Notes: a model not told the origin generated them from the letters alone. Positions 42,532-52,697 are shown, counted from the stretch's first letter. The stretch is DNA of 64,000 bases from an uncultured Desulfobacteraceae bacterium (GCA_913060875.1 CAJXSL010000001.1:702464-766463); one strand, 5' to 3'. A program made the numbers and translations.

Positions 42532-44220
42532 TTAAACGAGCAGCATCTCCGTGATGTTGGCGCCGGCCGGCACCATGGGATAGACACTCTCTTCCTTCTC
42601 CACGACAAAATCCATGATGACCGTGCGGTCGGAGTCCAGTCCCTCCCGCAGCACCGCCGCGACCTGGTCGGGCCGGGTCGCCCGCAATCCCAAAGCCCCG
42701 TATGCTTCCGCCAGTTTAACGAAGTCGGGCTGGTGGTCCATGAGCGTGCAGGCATAGCGGCGGTCGTAGAACAACTCCTGCCACTGTCGCACCATCCCGA
42801 GATAGCCGTTGTTCAGGATGACAATTTTTACCGGAAGGCACGATTGGACGGCTGTCGCCAGTTCCTGGATATTCATCTGAATACTGCCGTCCCCGGCGAT
42901 ATCCACGACCTGGCGATTCGGGCAGGCCGCCTTGGCGCCGATGGCGGCCGGTAGACCGAAACCCATGGTGCCCAGACCACCGGAGGAGAGAAACTGACGG
43001 GGACCGTCGAAGTGATAGAACTGGGCCGCCCACATCTGGTTCTGGCCCACTTCCGTGGTCACGATGGCCTGGCCCTGGGTCAGCTCGAAGAGTTTGTCGA
43101 TGACGAACTGGGGTTTGATGACCTCTTCGCCTTGATCGTATGCCATGCGGAACTGCTTTTTCCACGTTTCGATCTGGTCGAGCCACCCCCGGTGGCGGTC
43201 ATCGAAATCAACGATGCCCTCCTCGGCGATCAGGGCATTCAACCGTTCCAGGGCTTGCCGGCAATCACCGACCACCGGTATGGCCACCTGGACGTTTTTG
43301 CGGATCGAGGTGGGGTCGATATCGATATGCACGATTTTGGCATTGCCCGCAAATGTGTCGATTTTGCCGGTGACCCGGTCGTCGAAGCGTACACCGATGG
43401 CGATCAGGAGATCACAGTTGCCCGTGGCCATGTTGGCCCGGTAGGTGCCGTGCATACCGATCATCCCCAGCCAGAGGGGATCCGATCCGGGAAAGGCGCC
43501 CAGGCCCATCAACGAGGTGGTGACCGGCGTCCGGGTTTGCCGGGCAAATTCGGTAAAGGCTTCGGAGGCATCGGACAGGATCAATCCGCCGCCCCCGAAC
43601 AGAACGGGGCGCTTGGCTTTCCTGATCAGCCCCACGACCTTCTTCAGCTGTTTCATGTTGGGCTTGTAGGTGGGCTGATAGGATTTGATGCGCACCTGGG
43701 GATCGCCGTTCAGGCGGGTGCGCGCGTTGGCCACGTCCTTGGGGATATCCACCAGAACAGGGCCGGGGCGTCCGGTCTGGGCGATATAGAACGCCTCCCG
43801 CATAACACGGGCCAGGTCATCGACAGATTTGACCAGATAGTTGTGCTTGGTGCAGGGGCGGGTGATCCCGGTAATGTCCACTTCCTGAAAAGCATCGTTG
43901 CCGATCAGGTGGGTGGGGACCTGGCCGGTGATCACGACCATGGGTATCGAGTCCATAAATGCGGTGGCAATGCCGGTCACTGTGTTGGTGGCCCCCGGCC
44001 CCGAGGTGACCAGGCAGACGCCCGGACGACCACTGGCCCGGGCATACCCGTCGGCCGCGTGCACGGCCCCCTGTTCGTGACGGACCAGGATGTGCCGTAT
44101 GTCGGTTTTGACCAACTCATCGTAGATGTCGATGACGGCGCCTCCCGGGAAACCGAAGATGGTATCCACGCCCTGTTCCTTTAAAACTGCCATCAGAATT
44201 TGGGCTCCGGTCATTTCCAT
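42532..44220 (-). CDS. ilvB: Acetolactate synthase, large (catalytic) subunit
   Basis: 562 residues. TPP enzyme: catalytic Glu in RHEQGAVHAADGYARASG, 'PGVCLVTSGPGATNTVTGIA', FAD region 'LLIAIGVRFDDRVTGKID', and TPP/Mg motif 'DIAGDGSIQMN...LNNGYLGMVRQ'. Condenses pyruvate with pyruvate or 2-oxobutyrate. Ribosome site AGAGGAA before ATG 44220. Length and motifs are normal. Confidence 0.95.
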   Translation of the reverse strand: MEMTGAQILMAVLKEQGVDTIFGFPGGAVIDIYDELVKTDIRHILVRHEQGAVHAADGYARASGRPGVCLVTSGPGATNTVTGIATAFMDSIPMVVITGQVPTHLIGNDAFQEVDITGITRPCTKHNYLVKSVDDLARVMREAFYIAQTGRPGPVLVDIPKDVANARTRLNGDPQVRIKSYQPTYKPNMKQLKKVVGLIRKAKRPVLFGGGGLILSDASEAFTEFARQTRTPVTTSLMGLGAFPGSDPLWLGMIGMHGTYRANMATGNCDLLIAIGVRFDDRVTGKIDTFAGNAKIVHIDIDPTSIRKNVQVAIPVVGDCRQALERLNALIAEEGIVDFDDRHRGWLDQIETWKKQFRMAYDQGEEVIKPQFVIDKLFELTQGQAIVTTEVGQNQMWAAQFYHFDGPRQFLSSGGLGTMGFGLPAAIGAKAACPNRQVVDIAGDGSIQMNIQELATAVQSCLPVKIVILNNGYLGMVRQWQELFYDRRYACTLMDHQPDFVKLAEAYGALGLRATRPDQVAAVLREGLDSDRTVIMDFVVEKEESVYPMVPAGANITEMLLV

Positions 44221-44244
44221 GATGCTTTTCCTCTTGCTGAAAAG

Positions 44245-45912
44245 TTAAGCGACAATCGCCCCTTGGGCCGCCGATGATACCAATTTGGCATAACGGGCCA
44301 TGTAGCCCCCGGTGATGCGGGGTTCCGGCGCTTGCCAGGCCGAACGCCGGCGTTCCAGTTCATTGTCATCCACCTGAAGGGTTATGGCTTTGCCGGGAAT
44401 GTCAATGGCGATGCGATCGCCTTCCTGCACCAGGGCGATGGGCCCACCCTGCATGGCCTCCGGTGATACATGGCCGATGGAGGCGCCCCGGGTTCCGCCG
44501 GAAAACCGGCCGTCGGTCAGCAGGGCCACATGGGCGTCCAGGCCCATGCCGGCAATGGCGGAGGTGGGGGTCAGCATCTCCCGCATGCCGGGTCCGCCCT
44601 GGGGGCCTTCGTAGCGGATGACCACCACGTCGCCCTTGCGGATAAGGCCGTCCATGATGGCGCGGCTGGCCGCTTCTTCGGTGTCGAAAACCCGGGCCGG
44701 ACCCTCGTGTCGCAGCATTTCTTCCCGGACGGCCGATTGCTTGACCACACAGCCCTCCGGCGCCAGGTTGCCGAAAAGCACCGCCAGCCCGCCGACGGCA
44801 TGGTAGGCCTTTTCCACCGGGCGGATGATGTCGGTATCCCTTACAACCGCCTGGGCCAGCGTTTCCCCCAGGGGCTGGCCGGAGACGGTCAGGACACTTG
44901 GATCGATGAGCCCGGCTTCGCTCAGGATTTTCATCACGGCCGGGATGCCGCCGGCCCGATACAGGTCTTGAACATGGTGGTGGCCGCCGGGGCTGAGGGA
45001 GCAGAGATGCGGCGTCCGGCTGCTGATGTCGTTGATCATGCCAAGATCCAGCGGCACCCCGGCTTCATGGGCAATGGCGGTCAGGTGCAGCACGGTGTTG
45101 GTGGAGCAGCCCAGCGCCATGTCGACGGTCAATGCATTGCGAAAGGCCTGGGGCGTCATGATCTGTTTGGGGGTCAGGCCGGACCGGGCCAGGGCCACAC
45201 TTTGCATGCCCGCCTGCTTGGCCAGGCGAATGCGGGCCGACATGACCGCCGGGATGGTGCCGTTGCCGGGCAGGCCGAGACCGATGGCCTCCGTCAGGCA
45301 GTTCATGGAGTTGGCCGTAAACATGCCGGAGCATGAGCCGCAGGTCGGGCAGGCCGCATCCTCGATGGCGCCTAACTCTTCCGGAGACATTTTCCCGGAT
45401 TTCACCGCACCGACCGCTTCAAACACCGAAATCAAATCGACGCGCGTGCCCGGCTTCGAGGGGTGCTCACCGGCCAGCATGGGGCCGCCGCTCACCACGA
45501 TGGTGGGAAGGTCCAGGCGGGCGGCCGCCATGAGCATGCCCGGAACGATTTTATCACAATTGGGAACCAGGACCAGGGCATCGAAGGCATGGGCCCGGGC
45601 CATGATTTCGACGGAATCGGCGATGAGTTCGCGGCTTCCCAGGGAATACTTCATACCGGTATGGTTCATGGCAATGCCGTCGCAAACCCCGATGGTGCCG
45701 AATTCGATGGGGGTGCCGCCGGCCATGTAAACCCCGTTCTCGACGGCCCGGGCGATGCTGTCCAGGTGGGCATGGCCGGGGATGATCGTGTTGGCCGCAT
45801 TGGCCACGCCAATCAGGGGGCGCTCGATTTCATCGTTCGTATAGCCGATTGCTTTGAGCAGGGATCGGTGCGGTGCGCGTTCGATGCCTTTTTTGACGTT
45901 GTCGCTCTGCAT
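44245..45912 (-). CDS. ilvD: Dihydroxy-acid dehydratase
   Basis: 555 residues from ATG 45912 ([16 protein letters not shown]; ribosome site AGGACG). Fe-S cluster Cys sites: '[11 protein letters not shown]', '[18 protein letters not shown]' and '[13 protein letters not shown]'. Makes 2-oxo acids from dihydroxyacids in Val/Ile synthesis. First structural gene of the operon, after the attenuator. Its leader starts at about 46120. Confidence 0.95.
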   Translation of the reverse strand: MQSDNVKKGIERAPHRSLLKAIGYTNDEIERPLIGVANAANTIIPGHAHLDSIARAVENGVYMAGGTPIEFGTIGVCDGIAMNHTGMKYSLGSRELIADSVEIMARAHAFDALVLVPNCDKIVPGMLMAAARLDLPTIVVSGGPMLAGEHPSKPGTRVDLISVFEAVGAVKSGKMSPEELGAIEDAACPTCGSCSGMFTANSMNCLTEAIGLGLPGNGTIPAVMSARIRLAKQAGMQSVALARSGLTPKQIMTPQAFRNALTVDMALGCSTNTVLHLTAIAHEAGVPLDLGMINDISSRTPHLCSLSPGGHHHVQDLYRAGGIPAVMKILSEAGLIDPSVLTVSGQPLGETLAQAVVRDTDIIRPVEKAYHAVGGLAVLFGNLAPEGCVVKQSAVREEMLRHEGPARVFDTEEAASRAIMDGLIRKGDVVVIRYEGPQGGPGMREMLTPTSAIAGMGLDAHVALLTDGRFSGGTRGASIGHVSPEAMQGGPIALVQEGDRIAIDIPGKAITLQVDDNELERRRSAWQAPEPRITGGYMARYAKLVSSAAQGAIVA

Positions 45913-45946
45913 GGGGGTCGTCCTGTTTCCTTTCCAATGGCGTGGC

Positions 45947-46028
45947 AAAAAAAAATCCGTTATCAGCTCGGGGCTGATAACGGATTCGGTCGTTTTGGGA
46001 ATCCAGCGTTTTAGGCCATTATCAACCC
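45947..46028 (-). promoter_or_regulatory. Transcription attenuator of the ilv operon
   Basis: On the minus strand, terminator stem AATCCGTTATCAGC (45986-45973) pairs perfectly with GCTGATAACGGATT (45967-45954), followed by a T-run to 45947. Antiterminator: GGGTTGATAATGG (46028-46016), the last codons of the leader peptide, can pair over 13 bp (two G-U) with CCGTTATCAGCCC (45983-45971), the left arm of the terminator. A separate hairpin, CCTCGTGG (46065-46058) with CCACGAGG (46040-46033), lies inside the leader and may act as a pause site. A ribosome at the leader stop covers the antiterminator arm, giving termination; a ribosome stalled earlier leaves it free. Confidence 0.85.
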
Positions 46029-46112
46029 TTTGCCTCGTGGCAGAATGAGAATGTCTACCACGAGGACGAGAATAAGGCCGACAAGGCTGAAAATGCTGGA
46101 CTGCGTAAACAT
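46011..46112 (-). CDS. ilv operon leader peptide (33 residues)
   Basis: ATG 46112 to TAA 46011, too short for ordinary gene calling. A GGAAA ribosome site precedes the ATG. Of 33 residues, 7 are Leu, 5 Ile and 4 Val; residues 7-24 hold 14 branched-chain residues in 18 positions, interrupted only by F, S, G and D. The last codons form one arm of the antiterminator. This is the classical layout for translational attenuation by charged tRNA-Leu/Ile/Val. It could be mistaken for a membrane peptide, but the coupled terminator argues for a leader. Confidence 0.85.
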   Translation of the reverse strand: MFTQSSIFSLVGLILVLVVDILILPRGKGLIMA

Positions 46113-46165
46113 AAGAGTTTCCAAATAATAATTTTAGGAACCCCTAACAAGCCAGGAAGGGCTTG

Positions 46166-48475
46166 TCAAGGAGAATCTGTATCGTCGTTTTCTTCTTCGG
46201 GAATGGGTTCCCGGTTGCCGCAGCCTTCGGCGATGCAGGCATAGAAGCGGCCGTCGCGTTTGGTGGATTTTTCGACCATGAAGGGGGCGTTGCACACCTC
46301 GCATTTACGGGCGACCGGTTTGTCCCAGATGGCATAGGTGCACTCCGGAAAACGGCTGCAGCCGTAGAAGATTTTACCCCGTCGCGATTTGCGTTCGACC
46401 AGCTCCCCGTCACAGCCCGGCTCCGGGCAGGCAATCCCGGTGGATTTGCCGTTGGTCCCATTGTTGAGGGACTCGGTGTGTTTGCATTCGGGGTAGCCGG
46501 TGCAAGCCAGGAACTCGCCATAACGGCCGTGCTTGATGACCATGGGACGACCGCATTGCTCACAGGTTTTGTCCGAGGGGATGTCTGCCGCCGGTTCGAT
46601 CGGCTGGATTCGCCCCTTCTCGTCGCGTTCGTAATCCCGTGAATAATCGCATTCGGGATAGGCGCTGCAGGCGATGAAGGGGCCGTTCTTGCCCACCTTG
46701 ATGTGCAAAGGGCTGTTGCATTGGGGGCATTTCAAGTCTGTCGGAAACCCCACCCCTTTGATGCTGATCATCCCGTCGGCGGCGGCTTCCAGCTTGGCTT
46801 TGAACGGCTGGTAGAATTGCTCCAGAACGCGTAAGGCTTTCGCCTCATTCTGCTCGATTTGATCCAGATTGTCTTCCATCCGGGCGGTGAATTCCACGTT
46901 GAAGATGTCGGGGAAATTCATCACGATGAGATCGTTGACGATAAAGCCCAGTTCGCTGGGGCGAAAATAGCCCTTGACCCGGTCGACGTAGCCCTTGTCG
47001 CGGATCGTGGAGAGAATGGAGGCGTAGGTGCTGGGTCGCCCGATACCGTTTTCTTCCAGTTCTTTGACCAGCGACGCTTCGGAAAACCGCGGCGGGGGCG
47101 CCGTGAAATGCTGCTTGGGGTCCAGGTTGTCGAGTTTGAGAGGGGTTCCCTCCGGCAGGTCGGGAATATCTTCCTGCTTCTTTTCTTTCTGTTGTTTGGC
47201 GTCATCTTCGGCCGATGTGTAAAGGGCCATGAATCCGGGGAACTTGACCGATGAGCCGTTGGCGGAAAAGATGAAATCGGCGGCCTTGATCGAAAGCTTC
47301 AACTGATTGATGAGCGCAGGCTGCATCTGGGAGGCCACGAATCGTTTCCAGATCAGGGTATACAGGGCGGCCTGGTCGGGTTGGAGATAGGGCGCTACCG
47401 ATTCCGGTGTGTGCAAGACCGACGTCGGGCGAATGGCCTCGTGGGCGTCCTGGGCTTTTTTACGGTTTTTGAAGGCGCGTGGCTTGTCGATGGCATAAGT
47501 CGGGCCGAAACGCTCCCGGATGTGCTGAAGTGCTTCCTGGGCGGCTTCATCGGCAATACGGGTGGAATCCGTTCGCATGTAGGTGATCAGACCGACGGGC
47601 TCGCCATCCCCCAGTTCGATGCCTTCATAGAGTTGCTGCGCGACCATCATGGTCTTGCGGGCGGAAAAACGCAGGCGGCGAATGGCCTCCTGCTGCAATT
47701 TGCTGGTGATGAAGGGCGGCTGCGGATTGCGCCGCGTGGTTTTTTTGACGACCTGATGGACCGAAAAATCCGCCTGGGCGAGTTGATCGACAATGGTGCG
47801 GGCCGCATCGCCGTCGGGAATATGGATTTTTTGGCCGGCCTGGCGCACCAGTTTAGCGTTGAATGGCGGCGGGCTGTCACCGGCCAGTCGGGCGGTGATG
47901 CTCCAGTATTCTTCGGGCTCGAAAGCCTGGATGGCCCGTTCCCGGTCGCAGATGATTTTGACCGCGACCGATTGAACCCGCCCGGCACTCAAACCGCCTT
48001 TCACTTTTTTCCACAGCAGCGGGGATATCTGGTAACCCACCAGGCGGTCCAGAATGCGTCGGGTCTGCTGGGCTTCATATTTGTTGGTGTCCAGTTGCAG
48101 GGGATGCTGGAGCGCCTCTTTGATGGCATTGGGGGTGAGTTCGTGAAACAGCACCCGATGAAACCGTCGCCCCTTTTTTTTGAGAACTTCGGCCGTATGC
48201 CAGGCAATGGCCTCGCCCTCGCGATCCGGGTCAGGGGCCAGGTAAATTTCGTCCGCGTCGCCGGCAGATGCCTTCAGGTTCTTGATGACTTTCTGCTTGC
48301 CGGCAATGGTACGATATTTGGGTTTGAAGTCGTCCTCGATATCGACGCCCATCTCTTTTTGCGGCAGGTCCCGGATATGGCCCACGGTGGCCGCGATATT
48401 GTAAGCGTCACCGATGACCTTGGACAGGGTTTTGATTTTTGTAGGGGATTCGACAACAACGAGCGGTTTGGTCAC
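46166..48475 (-). CDS. topA: DNA topoisomerase I
   Basis: 769 residues from GTG 48475 (ribosome site AAAGGAG). Toprim region at the start: LVVVESPTKIKTLSKV; 'LAPDPDREGEAIAWH'; catalytic Tyr in GLITYMRTDSTRIAD. The C-terminal 200 residues carry four C4 zinc-finger repeats: CPQCNSPLHI, CEQCGRPMVI, 'CPEPGCDGELVERKS' and CEVCNAPFMV. Relaxes negative supercoils. Downstream, ACAAGCC and GGCTTGT form a short hairpin (about 46144-46164) before the ilv leader. Confidence 0.95.
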   Translation of the reverse strand: MTKPLVVVESPTKIKTLSKVIGDAYNIAATVGHIRDLPQKEMGVDIEDDFKPKYRTIAGKQKVIKNLKASAGDADEIYLAPDPDREGEAIAWHTAEVLKKKGRRFHRVLFHELTPNAIKEALQHPLQLDTNKYEAQQTRRILDRLVGYQISPLLWKKVKGGLSAGRVQSVAVKIICDRERAIQAFEPEEYWSITARLAGDSPPPFNAKLVRQAGQKIHIPDGDAARTIVDQLAQADFSVHQVVKKTTRRNPQPPFITSKLQQEAIRRLRFSARKTMMVAQQLYEGIELGDGEPVGLITYMRTDSTRIADEAAQEALQHIRERFGPTYAIDKPRAFKNRKKAQDAHEAIRPTSVLHTPESVAPYLQPDQAALYTLIWKRFVASQMQPALINQLKLSIKAADFIFSANGSSVKFPGFMALYTSAEDDAKQQKEKKQEDIPDLPEGTPLKLDNLDPKQHFTAPPPRFSEASLVKELEENGIGRPSTYASILSTIRDKGYVDRVKGYFRPSELGFIVNDLIVMNFPDIFNVEFTARMEDNLDQIEQNEAKALRVLEQFYQPFKAKLEAAADGMISIKGVGFPTDLKCPQCNSPLHIKVGKNGPFIACSAYPECDYSRDYERDEKGRIQPIEPAADIPSDKTCEQCGRPMVIKHGRYGEFLACTGYPECKHTESLNNGTNGKSTGIACPEPGCDGELVERKSRRGKIFYGCSRFPECTYAIWDKPVARKCEVCNAPFMVEKSTKRDGRFYACIAEGCGNREPIPEEENDDTDSP

Positions 48476-48577
48476 GAGTACTCCTTTATGCAAGCTGTGC
48501 TTTCCGACAAGCGTGTAGACACCGTCGGAACCATGGATATGCCATGGTGATCGGCTTTTTTGTGTTTCTTTTGATGA

Positions 48578-49714
48578 TCACGGAAGCCTTTCCGCTAATC
48601 GAAAAAGTTTGCCGGGTTCCTGTTGGACAAGGCCCTCCAACTCCAACTCCAGCAGAATACCGGCCACGCGGCCCGAATCGATCGCCGCCTGGCGGGTCAG
48701 TTCATCCACATGGATGGGGTAAGGCGAAAGCAACGCCATTACCGCCTGTGCTTCTTCCGATAGCTCCGGCGCTGCCGGAGGCCGCGGCGTTTCGTTGGCC
48801 AACGGGGCGGTGGCCGGTCCCATGGCCAGCGGCGGGAGCTCTTCCAGGATATCCCCCACATGGGTCACCAGTTTGGCCCCCTCTTTGATCAAGGCATGGG
48901 TGCCCATGCTTTTGAACGAATTCACGCTCCCGGGTATGGCGAAGACCTCGCGATTCTGTTCGAGGGCCAGGCGCGCGGTGATGAGCGATCCACTGCGCTG
49001 GGTGGCTTCGACCACAACGGTTCCCAGCGACATTCCACTGATAATGCGGTTGCGCTGGGGAAAATGGTGCGGATCCGGACCGGCCTCCAGCGGAAATTCC
49101 GACATTACGGCGCCGCCCCCGTCGACAATGCGCCGGCAAAGATCCCTGTTTTCCTGGGGATAAATCCGGGATAACCCGCTTCCCAGCACGGCAACGGTGC
49201 GCCCGCCCCCTTGCAGCGCCCCTTCATGGGCTGCCGTGTCGATGCCCCGGGCCAGTCCGCTCACCACGGTGATGCCCTGACGGGCGATATCGGCACTGAG
49301 GCGTCGCGTGGTGGTCAGCCCGTAGGATGTCGCATGCCGCGAGCCGACCATGGCAACGCAAGCCGTAAAAGGCGCCGTATCGCCGACCACATACAGAAAA
49401 GGTGGCGGATCCGCAATTTGGAGCAGCAACTCCGGATAGCGCGCATCCGTCTGGGTAACGATCTGGCAGCCCATGCGAAGGGCCTGGTCCAGTTCACGCT
49501 GGCTGGCCCTCTCGGAGGGCTGGGTACACTGCCGCAGGCGAGCCACCAGACGCGGTGACATGCCCTCCACGGCCAGCAAATCCTCAGTCCCGGCGGCGAG
49601 AACAGCCGAAGGATCGCCAAAGCGCACCACCAGGCGGCGGAAAATCAGATTCCCGATACCGGAAACGGACCGCAGCCGAAGCCACGGCAGAATGGTGTCA
49701 GGGGAGCTCGTCAA
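48578..49714 (-). CDS. dprA: DNA-processing protein DprA/Smf
   Basis: 378 residues. HhH-like N-terminus (LRSVSGIGNLIFRRLVV). The Rossmann-like core reads 'MVGSRHATSYG', 'VVSGLARGIDTAAH', 'LGSGLSRIYPQENR' and 'MSEFPLEAGPDPHHFPQRNR'. A C-terminal winged helix (VDELTRQAAIDSGRVAGILL) follows. It protects incoming single strands and loads RecA in transformation. Located just upstream of topA, a common bacterial pairing. Confidence 0.92.
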   Translation of the reverse strand: MTSSPDTILPWLRLRSVSGIGNLIFRRLVVRFGDPSAVLAAGTEDLLAVEGMSPRLVARLRQCTQPSERASQRELDQALRMGCQIVTQTDARYPELLLQIADPPPFLYVVGDTAPFTACVAMVGSRHATSYGLTTTRRLSADIARQGITVVSGLARGIDTAAHEGALQGGGRTVAVLGSGLSRIYPQENRDLCRRIVDGGGAVMSEFPLEAGPDPHHFPQRNRIISGMSLGTVVVEATQRSGSLITARLALEQNREVFAIPGSVNSFKSMGTHALIKEGAKLVTHVGDILEELPPLAMGPATAPLANETPRPPAAPELSEEAQAVMALLSPYPIHVDELTRQAAIDSGRVAGILLELELEGLVQQEPGKLFRLAERLP

Positions 49715-49885
49715 CGGTTTTGTTCTCCCTGAATCCCAGTGGCGGCCGTTGTTTTATATACCCCCTGGCAACGCCGGTATGGGGCAAGCGCTCAAATGAT
49801 GCCCATGACCAAGACGTCTGACCTGTCGACAAAGGCGATAAGGGCGTTTGCCGGCAGGCCAGCGGGCGTCCGGACCCCAAGGCGG

Positions 49886-50926
49886 CTACCGGGCGGATGA
49901 TTTCCGCTGCCATGCCAGGAGAATGGGACTGGCCACATAGATGGACGAATAGGTACCGATCAGGACACCAACGAGCAGGGCAAAAGCAAAATCGTGAATA
50001 ATACCGCCCCCCAGGATGAAAAGGGTGACCACGACCACCAAGGTTGTCAACGAGGTGAGCAAGGTGCGGCTGAGGGTTTCGTTGATGCTTCGGTTGATGA
50101 TGGACGCCAGCGGGTTCTTATGGAGCTTTTTGGAATTTTCACGGATGCGGTCAAACACGATGATCGTATCGTTCAGGGAATAGCCGATGATGGTCAAAAG
50201 GGCCGCGATGATCGGCAGGGTGAATTCTTTGTTGAAAAGGGAGAAAACCCCCACGGTAATCGTGACGTCATGGATGAGGGCCACGATGGCCCCCATGGCA
50301 TAGCGCAGGTTCAGAAACCAGAAAAGCACCAGGGTCACCAGCACAGCGATCAAAATCAAAAAGGGAATACTGACGTCCAAGAGGCCGAATACATAAACGG
50401 CGCCGATCAGCGCCACCGCCAACACCGCGCTTTTCAACCACTCCAGTTCAAACCGCCCGGAAATGTACACGGTGATAAACAGCAGGGCATAAAACATGGC
50501 CTTCAGCGCTTTTTCCCTGAGATCCTGGCCCACCTGGGGACCGACCATTTCCACGCGTCGGATTTCCACGGCGGCGCCCGTGGTTTCGCTCAACGTCTGC
50601 CGCAGGGTCTGGTTGAAATTCTGATCCGTGATACCGGCCGCGTCGGTGCGGATCAGGTATTCCGATTCGCCTTCTTCGCCGAATTGCTGGACGGAGGCCT
50701 GACTGAAATCCATGCGGCTCAGCCCGGCCTTGACCTGGGCGATTTCGATCGGTTTTTCAAACTTGACCTGGATCAGGGTGCCGCCGGCAAAATCGATCCC
50801 GTAGCGCGGGCCACCATGCATGAGCAGGGTACCAATGCTGACCGCAATGATGATCAGCGAAAAAATAAAGGCGAACTTGCGTTTGCCGATAAAATCAAGG
50901 TTGATGTCAGGTCGGATAAATTGCAT
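49886..50926 (-). CDS. secF: Protein translocase subunit SecF
   Basis: 346 residues. Starts MQFIRPDINLDFIGKRK, then a membrane helix, the P1-like periplasmic part 'YGIDFAGGTLIQVKF' and five further membrane helices, with the family patterns 'GYSLNDTIIVFDRIREN' and 'NRSINETLSRTLLTSLTTL'. Works with SecD to pull proteins through SecYEG using proton-motive force. It lies 85 nt after secD. Confidence 0.95.
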   Translation of the reverse strand: MQFIRPDINLDFIGKRKFAFIFSLIIIAVSIGTLLMHGGPRYGIDFAGGTLIQVKFEKPIEIAQVKAGLSRMDFSQASVQQFGEEGESEYLIRTDAAGITDQNFNQTLRQTLSETTGAAVEIRRVEMVGPQVGQDLREKALKAMFYALLFITVYISGRFELEWLKSAVLAVALIGAVYVFGLLDVSIPFLILIAVLVTLVLFWFLNLRYAMGAIVALIHDVTITVGVFSLFNKEFTLPIIAALLTIIGYSLNDTIIVFDRIRENSKKLHKNPLASIINRSINETLSRTLLTSLTTLVVVVTLFILGGGIIHDFAFALLVGVLIGTYSSIYVASPILLAWQRKSSAR

Positions 50927-51010
50927 GAAAGCTGTCCTTTTCTCTGACGTTTCCGTTGCCGGCCGCCCGGGAGCGCTTGCAGGCTGCGGGCGGCAACGCG
51001 AACGGACCCA

Positions 51011-52597
51011 TTAGATACTGATTTGCCGAACCTTGCGGCCGGATAAAAACATGTCGAAAACAACGCGGGTGAACACCAGGGCGGTAAACATGCTGGCAAT
51101 GACGCCGAGGCTCAGGGTCACTGCAAACCCTTTTACCGGCCCGGTGCCGAACTGAAAGAGCACCACGGCGGCGATCAGGGTCGTCACGTTGGCATCGAGG
51201 ATCGTCAGGGTGGCCCGGTCATAGCCGGAATCCACGGCCGCCCGCGGCGGTTTGCCGATATTGAGCTCTTCGCGGATACGTTCGAAAATAATGACATTGG
51301 CATCCACGGCCATGCCGATGGTGAGGATGAAAGCGGCAATACCCGGCAGGGTCAACGTGGCTTGAAAGGCGGCCAGTCCGGCGCCCATGAGCAGGATGTT
51401 CAACATCAGGGCAATGTCCGCCAGCAGGCCGGCGCCTTTATAATAGATGACCATGAAAATGACCACCAGGATCCCGCCCACGATCATGGACATCAGCCCT
51501 TTGTTGATGGAGTCATGGCCCAGCGAGGGACCGACGGTCCGTTCCTCCAGAACCTTGACCGGGGCGGGCAATGCGCCGGCCCGCAGCACGATGGCCAGAT
51601 CCTCGGCCTCCTCGGCGGAAAAACTGCCGGTGATCACGGCGCTGCCGCCGGCGATGCGGTCCTGGATTTCCGGTGCGGAGTGGACTTTGTTGTCAAGAAC
51701 GATGGCCAGCCGCTTGTGGATGTTATCACCGGTGACGCGTTCGAAAATGCGGCCGCCCTTGCGATCGAAATCGATGGCCACGTAATAGCTGCGCTTATCC
51801 TGATCGTAGCGCACCCGGGCATCCGTCAGATAGGCCCCGGTCAGCATGGTGCGTTTTTTGATCAGGAAAGGGGTCTGGAAACTCCGTCGGGTGTTGGGGT
51901 CGACATTGACCTGGTAGAGAACTTCGCTGCCGGGCGGCGGTCCGTTTTTAAGGGCCGTTTCCGGCGCCATCTGATCGTCCACCAACTTGAACTCCAGCTG
52001 GGCTGTTCGCCCGATGAGTTCCTTGGCCCGTTCCGTATCGTTGATGCCGGGCAATTGGATGAGAATGCGCCGGTCGCCCTGGCGACGGATATCCGGCTCC
52101 GCCACGCCGAACTGGTCGATGCGGTTGCGGATCGTTTCCAGGGCCTGGGCCGCCGCCAATTCCTTGATGCGATCGGTTTCCGTTTCCGGTAAATCCAATA
52201 CCAGGTTCAGTCGGTCGCCGGCCAGGGAGCGGTCTTTCTCGCGCAGGTCGCGGAATTCCGCGTCCATCAGTTTCTGGAACCCGGCGATATTGGATTCGCC
52301 GCTGATGGCGACCTGAATCCGGTTCCCTTCGCTGCGCTCCACCTGGATTTTCTGGAGGCCTTCCCGGCGCGAGCGTTCGCGCAGATCCTGCACGATGCGC
52401 TCCAGCGTGCCCTCGACCGTTTTATCGGTCTCCACTTCCAGCACCAGGTGCATACCGCCCTGCAGGTCCAGTCCCAGGTTTATTTTTTTATACGGCCAGA
52501 GGGATGTATTGAACGTCGGTAGGATATAAATGATGGCTGCCAGAATGACCGCTGCAATAACGACTGGCTTCCACGCAATGTTTTTCAATGGTCTCAT
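51011..52597 (-). CDS. secD: Protein translocase subunit SecD
   Basis: 528 residues with one N-terminal membrane helix, a large periplasmic region (P1 head/base, 'LGLDLQGGMHLVLEVE', 'LIQLPGINDTERAKELIG'), then five membrane helices. Conserved TM4 region 'FILTIGMAVDANVIIFERIREEL' carries the proton-path Asp and the SecD signature. Forms the yajC-secD-secF operon on the minus strand. Confidence 0.95.
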   Translation of the reverse strand: MRPLKNIAWKPVVIAAVILAAIIYILPTFNTSLWPYKKINLGLDLQGGMHLVLEVETDKTVEGTLERIVQDLRERSRREGLQKIQVERSEGNRIQVAISGESNIAGFQKLMDAEFRDLREKDRSLAGDRLNLVLDLPETETDRIKELAAAQALETIRNRIDQFGVAEPDIRRQGDRRILIQLPGINDTERAKELIGRTAQLEFKLVDDQMAPETALKNGPPPGSEVLYQVNVDPNTRRSFQTPFLIKKRTMLTGAYLTDARVRYDQDKRSYYVAIDFDRKGGRIFERVTGDNIHKRLAIVLDNKVHSAPEIQDRIAGGSAVITGSFSAEEAEDLAIVLRAGALPAPVKVLEERTVGPSLGHDSINKGLMSMIVGGILVVIFMVIYYKGAGLLADIALMLNILLMGAGLAAFQATLTLPGIAAFILTIGMAVDANVIIFERIREELNIGKPPRAAVDSGYDRATLTILDANVTTLIAAVVLFQFGTGPVKGFAVTLSLGVIASMFTALVFTRVVFDMFLSGRKVRQISI

Positions 52598-52622
52598 CCT
52601 TTCCTACGATCGCTTAACGCCA

Positions 52623-52661
52623 AAATGGTTAAACCGCCTGGAGGAGGCGACTTAACCATTT
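52623..52661 (-). promoter_or_regulatory. Hairpin in the yajC-secD gap
   Basis: AAATGGTTAA (52623-52632) pairs perfectly with TTAACCATTT (52652-52661), and inside it CGCCT (52635-52639) pairs with AGGCG (52645-52649). On the minus strand it is followed by only a short T-run, so it may be an attenuator or an mRNA processing site that sets the YajC:SecD ratio. Confidence 0.45.
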
Positions 52662-52697
52662 CAATCGCTATAAGCGATGGGTTGCCGGATCCTGATG

